Shown here: positions 12,285 through 21,200 of the stretch, piece after piece
How positions within the stretch are numbered: the first letter of the stretch is position 1
How the letters are laid out: each line of letters opens with the position of its first letter
Assembly: GCA_035486135.1 (NCBI GenBank)
Contig: DATHNI010000417.1
Coordinates: forward strand, 1-23,413
DNA length: 23,413 bases
Direction of reading: 5' to 3'
Source of the DNA: JASHVB01 sp035486135
GTDB lineage: Bacteria; Pseudomonadota; Alphaproteobacteria; Acetobacterales; Acetobacteraceae
Notes under the pieces: generated by a model
What the model was told of the DNA's origin: nothing
What the model saw: only the letters and a program-made list of their open reading frames with translations
The model's database searches: none
Made by a program: the position numbers and the translations under genes

Positions 12285-15200
12285 ATGGGCCTATACCAGC
12301 GGCTGCTCCATACCGTTTCGCGTCCAGCGTTGCTCGGTAAGGACAGCGTCGGTGGCGACAGCGTTACCGATCACGATAATGTGTCACAAAAACGAACCGG
12401 TCGCCGTCTTCGCAAACATGACTCCCAGCCGCGTTCCGGCCAGCCGGCTTCCGGCCGGCGCGACCGGCTGCTGCGCACGCCGCTGGTGTTCGAGACGCTC
12501 GAGCCGCGGGTGCTGCTGTCGGGCGACCCGATCACGCTGGCCATGCAGAACGCCCTGGTATCCGGCCTGCAGAGTTTCGAGAGCTGGACCGCCAACAACC
12601 TCATTCAGACCGCCCAGCTCGCGCAACAGCTTCCGGTGGTCAGCACCTCGGTCGGCGACCTCGTCGATCTGCCGGCGCAAATCCAGACTCATCTGGTGCA
12701 ACCGGCGCAGGCCTATTTCGCCGCCGCCGGCAGCGCGTCCACGTTCGAAGGCCTCGCCGCCGCACTGCGCGCGGACCCGGCGGAGGCCGGCACGGTGCTC
12801 GGCCAATTCGCGGATGGCGAATACTTGTTCGCGCTCAGCAACTTCCAGACGAGCACGCCGATCAACCCGGTGCTGAACCTGGCCTCGGACAGCGCCGGTA
12901 CCGGCCTGCAGTTCAGCGCCCCGCCGACGCTGTCCGGCAACGCGACCGTATCGATGGCGCTGAGCTTCGGTTTCGACACCGGCACTTCGACCGGCGCGAC
13001 GCCGGGCTTCTTCATCCGACCGGCCACGATCACCGAGGGCGTGACCCTGGCGGCGCCCAGCTTCAATGCCACGGCGACGCTGGGCGCGGCCGACGCCACG
13101 GTCACCGGCGGTGCGGCGTCGCTCAACGCGACGGCGACGGTGCAGATCAAGGACCCGATCTTCGGCGACACCAACAACTACATCACTCCATCCGAGCTTG
13201 CCTCGGCCGAGAGCGCCACCGGCGTGCCGATGGCATCGCTGGTCTCGGCCAGCCTGTCCGGCTCGGCGAGCGTGACGCTGCCGATCAGCTCCAGCCTGGT
13301 GGCGGGCGGCCCGCAGACGCTGCAGCTCGCCTGGTCCAATGTCGCCGCCGGCGGCAGTTCCAACCTGTCGAGCCTCGGGGCCTGGGCGCAGCTCGACACG
13401 ATCTCCCCATCGCTGATGCAACAGGCGGTGGCCGCGCTGCCCGGGATCATCCAGGCGGCAGCGGGCAGCCAGGGCTTCGGCGCGACGCTGCCGGTGGTCG
13501 GGAGCAGCCTGGGGCAGTTGTTCGATTTTGGTGCGCAGTTCAACAACGCGGCGACGGCGGTGGCCGGCGCGACCTCGCTCAGCCAGGTGGCGAGCGCGTT
13601 GCAGGCAAACCTCGGCGCCACGGTGAGCTTCACCGTGAATACTGCCGACAACGAACTCGACATGCTGGTCACCGTCAGCAACGCCTTCGACACCACGGTG
13701 CCCTACGCGATCAATACGCAGGTGGACGGCAACACCCTGATGGTGTCCGGCAACCTGAGCGCGACGGGAACCGCCACCGCCACGCTCAACCTGGGCCTGT
13801 CGTTCGATACCGCACTGCCGGATGCCAGCCGGATGGTGCTGATCGCGAACGGCAGCAGCCTGAGCCTGGCGTTCGATGCGGTAACCGCGACCCCCATCGT
13901 CACGGCGGCGCTGGGCCTGATCCGCGCCTCGGTGGGCAACGGCAGCATCGCGGTCGGCGCGCAGAGCGGCAGCGGCGCCGATCCGACCCAGCCCGCAACC
14001 GCCACGATCAACTTCAGCAACGGCAATTCCAGCAGCGCGAGTGGCGGGCGGGTCACGCTGGCGCAACTGGCGTCGAATTTCACCGCCACGATCGGGGCGC
14101 CGGTCTTCACGGGGGCGATCCAGGCGACGCTGCCGCTGATCGGCGTGAACGGGGCGTCGAGCGCGAACCTGGGCATCACCTGGTTGCTCGACCAGCCGAC
14201 CGGCACCGATCCGCAGATGACCGGGGCAGCGCACGCGGCCAGCCTGGCGGTCACGCTCAGCAGCCTGACATCCGACCCGACGCTCACCGCGCAGGCGGTG
14301 GCCGGCTTGCAGACCCTGGTGCCGTGGGCGGCGGCGGCCACGACGGCGGCCGACCAGACCGGCGGCCTGGCGACCCAGTTGCCGCTGGCAAACCAGACGC
14401 TCGCATTGCTCAGCGGGCTTGCCCCGGCGACCGGCGGCGGCACATACCCCGGGGCGCTGAACGTCATCGCCAGCGCGATCAATTCGTTTGCCGTCACCGG
14501 TGCGAGCACCGCCAATTTCCAGTCGGCGATCAACACCGCACTGGCCGCGTTCACCGCCGCGAACCCGGCCTACACGTTCAGCGTCAGCGCCTCCGCCGGA
14601 GAGATACCGGCCTCCGACACCACCGACGCGGCCGCCCTTGGGCTGACGCCGGGCGTCGACCAGTTGGTGTTCACCCTGTACGTGACGGAGACCTACAAGA
14701 GCACTCCGACGCTCGGCCTGACCCCCAGCGCCGCCGACGACAATATCGGCTTTTCTGCCCCCGGGACGGCGACCGGTACGGTGAACCTGGCCCTGACATT
14801 CGCGGTCGAGCTGACCCCGAACGTCTCGGCGCAGGACGGCACCTATGTGATCCTGAACGGCCTGACCGCGGGGGCCACCGCCCTGGTCAGCGGGCCGTTC
14901 CCGATCGGCATCGGATTGCTCGGCGCAACGGTGAGTGCGGGGAGCGTCGGGCTGACCACGTCGGTTGACGTCGCCATGGCCGCCGATGGTTCCGGCACGC
15001 CGCAGGCATATCCGATCGGCGCCATTCTGGGCACCGCCGCCGCCAATCTGTTGAATGTTGCTGAACAACAGCCATCGACCGTGACCGGCCAACTGACGCT
15101 GACGGCGACGCCGGCGACGACCTTCGGCACGCTGGACAACGGCACGACCACCATCATGATCAGCGGCGATCCGCTGAGCGGTACCGCGCCGACGGTGGTG

Positions 15201-18200
15201 TTCAGCGGGACTGAAGCGACGCAGTACCAGTCCTTCGCCAACATGGCGCCCTCCGACCTGCTGGGCGCGCTCTCCACCCTCGGGTCGGCGATGGATGACG
15301 TCGGCGAGTCGAGCCAGTTGAGCGTCGATGTGCCGCTGACCAACATGCCCGTCGGCGAGGCCGCCGATTTCGGCACCATCTTCGATACGGACATTGTCAA
15401 CGCCCTGACCAACAGCTCGAACGAGCCTGTTTTCGACAGTATCGAGACGTTCGAGACGGACCTTGCCGCGCTTCCCGGGGTCACCGGCGCCACGGTTGTT
15501 TACAACAGCGGCAGCAACCAGTTCGACATCGCCTTCACCCTGTCCGAAGGCTTCCCGGCGCAGCCGGCGTCGTTCGCCTATGACCTGAGCGGAGCGTCCG
15601 GCACGACCCTGGGCAACCTGACGGATGTCAGCGCGACGACGGCGACGGCGACGCTGTCGATCAGCGGTACCGGCACCGTCGCGGTGGGGTTCGACTTCTC
15701 CCTGACACCGAACAGCGTGCAGATTCAGGGCGTCACGCCGGTGCCGTCGAACGGCGTGCTGGCCGCCGGATCGGATGCCCAGTTCACGCTGTATCTGAGC
15801 GCCCCTGGCATCGCCTCGCCCGGGACGCCGGTGCCGGTCACCGTCGCGGCGTCCGCCACGCAGTCCAACACCACGCCGGCACAGCTTCTCGCCGACATCA
15901 ACACCGCGCTGCAAAACGCCCTGACGGGCGCTGGCCTGGCCGCCAACCTGGTCGTGGCCAGCTTCGCGTCCGGCACCCATACATTGGTGCTGACCATGAT
16001 CCCGGGGGCGTACACCGACATGTCGGTGACGACCCTGCCGAACGGTCCGGCGGTCTACGAGCTTGGCCTGGCGCCGGCGAACACGCCGACGGCCTCGATC
16101 GTCGGCCAGACCGCCGTGCCGAGCAACGGCCAACTCAGCTCGGACGCCACGTTCACCGTCACCGCCGACGGCGGCACCGCCACGCCGGTCACCATCACCG
16201 CGGCATCGACCGCGGGCAACGTCAACCGAACCCAGTTGCTGACCCAGGTCAACGCCGCGCTGGCGCCGGTGAATACCGCGCTGGCTGCCGCGAACCGCTC
16301 GATCATCACCGCGAGCCTGACCAGTGCGAACCTGCTGTCGTTCTCGATTTCCGGCTATGCCAGCACGCTGTCGATCACGGATGCGAATACCGGCGCGCAG
16401 ACCGGTCTGGGGATGGCCCCATCGGGATCAGTGCAGCCGGGCGCCCTCGAAGTTTACGCCGAGGCCTCCGCCGGGACGGTCCCGACCGACGGCGTGCTGA
16501 CCCAGGATACGACCTTCGCGATCACCGTCGATGGGCAGCCGACGGTGGACGTGACGGTCACCGCGGCATCCACGCAGAACAATGACGCCCCGGTCACCAC
16601 CGGCATCACCAATCCCACCCCGCAGCAGTTGCTGGCAGAGGAGGAGGTGCAAACCCCGCTGCAGTTGCTGACCAACGAGATCAACCAGGCCCTGGCGACG
16701 CTGAACAACGAACTGGCCGCCGCCGGCCTGGCCGAGGTGACCGCCAGTATCGGCAGCGCCGCCGCGAATGCCGACCTGGACGCCGGGGAAGCAACGACCG
16801 GCAGCGATCAGGTACTGTTCTTTTCCACCTTGGGAAATTCGGCAACGATCGTCGTGCAGGGCCAGCCCGGCAATCAGCTTGGCATCGGGGCCGACGATAC
16901 CAGCGCCACGCCGATGCTGATGGTGGCAGGGGGGCAGAGCTTCCTCAACAACATCGACGTGACGAAACTGACGCTCAACGCCAACCTGACGGTGACCGGC
17001 AGCGTCAGCGCCACGGCGGAACTGGGCGTGGTCGCGATCGACCTGGGTCCAACCAACTCCTTCACGCTGGCCCCGACGGTTTCTTTGTCGCTGGAAAGCG
17101 GGTTTGTCCCGCTGGCGAACCTGACGGCCAATCCCGCCAGCATCGGAAACTTCTTCAGCACCACGTTGGGCGGCGCGGCGTCCGTCACGCTGCCGGTCAG
17201 CGCGGCCGACGGATTGGGCAGCGCGCTTGGCCTGGATGCCAACGCCGCGCTGACCCTGAACGCCACCGACATGTTCACGCTGTCAGGCTGGACCGCCAAT
17301 AGCTCGGCGCTGGAGGGACTGGCCAACCTGCAGGATTTCTCGTTCGCGGATGCACAGGCGGCGGTAACCCAGCTTGGCTCGGTGATCGCCGCGTCCGCCG
17401 CGAGCACCACAGGATTGTTCGGCCAGATCGTGCCGCTGATCAACCAGCCGCTCGGCACCGCGATGGGGATCACGCAGGACTTCGCCAACCTGGCGTCGGA
17501 CCTGCAGCCTGGGATGAATTTCACCCTGGATCAGCTCCAGGGCGCGCTGAACACCGCGATCGGTCAGGCGTTCGGGATTTCCACGACCGGCAATTATGTC
17601 ACCGTGCAATTGTCCGGCAACTTGTTGCAACTGACGCTGGATTTTACCCCGGACCTGACCAAGCAGACCAACGTGCCGTTGAATTTCGACCTGCCGAACA
17701 TGGGCATTCCGTCGAATTCGAATTTGCCCGGCGTCACCGATTTCACCGGCAGCGCCATGACGGTGACGCCCAGCGCCAGTTTCAACCTGGTGCTGGATAT
17801 CGACATGACGTCGCCGACCAATCCGGTTTACGACCTAGGTTCGGCGACCCAGTTCATGCTCGGCCTGCTGGTCGACGGTCCGGCCAGCGGGACGGTGTCG
17901 CTCGGGCCGCTGGGGTTGACCTTCGCGGGCGCCACCCTCGCGCTGAGCGCGACTGCCAGTGGAACGACTCCCGCGACATTCGCTATCGGGCTGACCGGCA
18001 CCACGCCGCTGGCCACCCTGAAAAACGACCTGACCAACAATACCTGGCTCAACAACGCCGGTCCGGTCACCGCGACGATCACGGGACAGGTGAATGTCAG
18101 CCTGCCGCTCTCGGAATCCGCCGGCGGCAACGCCACGTCGGTTGGCACGCTGACGCTGACCATTCCCAATCTCAGCGCGTTCAGCACCGCCTTGCTGACC

Positions 18201-21200
18201 TCGGGCAACACCAGCAGCGAGCTCACCTTCAACCCGCCGAACCTCGCCAGCACGTTCTCCAGCGACGACCTGCTGGGCAACGTCACGGGGATCATCGGCG
18301 CCCTGGATAATTATCTCGACCAATTGCAATCCCTGCTGAATGGCCAGCTATTTGGGCTCGACATTCCGCTTGTCGGCAATGCGCTGTCGTCCGCCGGCAG
18401 TTTCGTGACGCAGATAAAAAACGACATCGACGCGATTGCCTCATCGGGAGCGTCGGAGTTCCAGGGCATCTACGATGCGCTGACGAATGTTCTCAAACAG
18501 TTCGATCCGGCGACACCGGTGGTGCAGATCCAGTACCTCGATCCGGCGCAATCCAGCAGTTTCCAGAACTTCACCTCGGGTGAGGCAACGTCCCTGTTGC
18601 CGAACGCCCAGGCGATCCAGGATGTTCAGATCATCCTGACGCTGGGCAGCACCTGGGCACCGCTCCAGTCGCCGATCTTCAATCTTGGCTTGCCAGGCTT
18701 CGGTCTTTCCGCCAGCGCGGGCGCGGTGCAGGTCAGCGTGGGTTGGACCCTGACGTTCACCGTGGGCATCGATCGCGACGCCGGGGCCTATATCGTCGCG
18801 CCACCGAGCGGCAGCTCCAACGTGACCGCGGACATCAGCGCCAACGTGAAAACCGGCGGCACGATAAGCGCACAGCTTGGCTTCCTGGCATTGACGGCGA
18901 CACAGCCGACGCCTGGCCAGCCGGATCCGGCCAACCCCAGTGTTACGGCGCTGCCGACCCAGGTCGGGTTGAACTTCTCCGCCGGCTTCACCGGAGGCTC
19001 GAGTACTATAGGCGGCGAATCCGTCATTCCGGTCAGTTCGTTCGGCGCCGGTAACCTTGGCAACATAAGCCTGACCGGCAGCGCGTCGGTGGATCTGGAC
19101 CTGGCGCTTGGGTTCGACTTCAGCAGCGGCGGCGGCGTCGATACCGAGTATCCGAATTTCACCGCGCAGCTTCTGGTCGGCGTGGCGCCGGACGACACCA
19201 TGAGCGGCGGCAGCACGACGCCGGGCGCGTGGACCTTCGGCGTCGGCCTGAACGGCGCGAACTCCACCGCGCCCAGCGTATCGCTGAACAACATATCGCT
19301 CGATCTGGGCGATTTCCTGAACCAATACCTCGGCAAGATCATCGACCCGCTGGCCGAGGTGCTGGAGCCGCTTCAGCCGATCCTGAACTTCCTGAATACC
19401 CCAATTCCCATCATCAACGAGCCGCTGATCCAGGCGGTCGTCGAGTTGTTCGGCGGCGACGTCCAGGATTTCTCGCAGATCGTCAGTTTCGTGAACGCGA
19501 TCGTCAATTTCGCCGGCGATCTGGGCAGCACCGGATCGCTGCCACTGGGCAATTTCAGCCTCAGCCAGTTCGATCTGCGGCAGACGCCCGGCAGCGGCGG
19601 CAACGCGATCCCGAACGACACCACCTCCGCCGGTTCCAGCGCGCTGATGAGCGATTTGGAAAATCCGTCGGACTTCACCGCCAATTCGAGCGATCCTGAT
19701 CCGCTGCAAGGTGCCGAGGACGACTCCTCGGGCTTCAGCAGCTTCATGCAGGAGGCCGGGACCGGCAGCATCCAGTTCCCGATCCTGACAAACCCATCGA
19801 CGTTGATCGGCCTGTTGTTCGGCCAGCAGGCCAGCCTGGTGACGTTCTCGTCGCCGGAGCTGTACGCGACCGCCAGCACCAGTATCGACATCCCGGTCTA
19901 TCCATTCGTCACGGCCGACCTTGTAGCGTCGTTCGCCGTCGATGCCCGCTTCTCCGGCGGCTACGACACCACCGGCATCATCGAGGCGGTGCACGACGCG
20001 GCGAACAATCCAAGCGCCATCCCGGCCGATTTGCTCGATGGCTTCTATATCAGCGATGCCGAGACGCAGAGCCTGATCGGCATGGAGCCGGCGACCTTCG
20101 TCGGCATCCAGGGCATGATCGGCGTCGGCGCCAGCGTTGGCCTCGGCAGCTTGCTCAGCGTCGGTGTCGGCGGCGGCATCGGCCTGAGCATTAGCGTGTC
20201 GTTGAAGGATTCCGTCCCCGACAACTACATGACGGCGGCGTACCGGCAGGCGAACGATGGCGACGGCAAGACCAGGCCGAGCGAAATCGCTGCCTGGATC
20301 GACGATTTCGGCAACCCGCTCTGCGCGTTCAACCTGAACGGCGACATCACGGCCGATCTGTTTATCCAGGAACAGGTGATCGGTCTTACGTTTACGCAGA
20401 CCATTTTCAACGTGACCCTGTTTTCCTTCACTGTCGGTGCCGACTGCACCACCGTCAACGAGCCGCTGGGCGAAGTGAACTCCGCAGGCCAGCTCACACT
20501 GTTCACCGGGCCGCTTTACTATATGCGCGATGTTCCGGGTGCGGGACCCTCGCAGGAAGGCAACGACGACTTCACGCTGTCCGAGATATCGCCCGGCGTC
20601 ATCCAGGTCACTGCTAACGACGGGGCGAGTGACCAATACAGCGGCGTTGAAAGCATCTACGCGCAGCTCGGGACCGGCGACAACACCCTGAATATCACGC
20701 AGCCACTGACCTGGGACGACAACGGGACCATCACCCCGGTCAACGAAACGATCATCGGGGGTACCGGCAGCCAGGAAGGCAACGACACGATCATGGCCGG
20801 CGGCGGCAACGACGTGATCGAGGCCGGCGACGGCACCGCCCAGATCGAGGGCGGCACCGGGTCTGACACGATCTATGGCGGGACGCAGGACAGCCCCGGC
20901 GAGAGCATCGATATCGTCACCCGGAAGGTCTATAATGCCGACGGCTCGACCTCCACCGAGACCGAGACCGTGTTCGGCGACACGATCACCGGTGGATCCG
21001 CGGGCCACAACCTGATCTACGGCAGCTTCGGCTCCGACGTCATCAAGGCGCCGGGTGGCAACAACACGATTTACGGCGGCCCGAACGACTACAACATCAT
21101 TGTCACGCCGAATCCGAACGCCGAATGGGGCCAGGGTCCGGCCAATATCGACACCTCGATCCCCAACGTTATCCAGGATGCGGGCGGCGGCAACCTGCTG

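Noticed and set aside
12384..16133. A 1,249-codon open frame on the - strand opposite the giant gene.
   Set aside because: It is the mirror of GC-biased codons of the + strand gene; its translation is rich in Arg, Gly, His and Gln with no domain pattern, while the + strand reads as a coherent modular protein.
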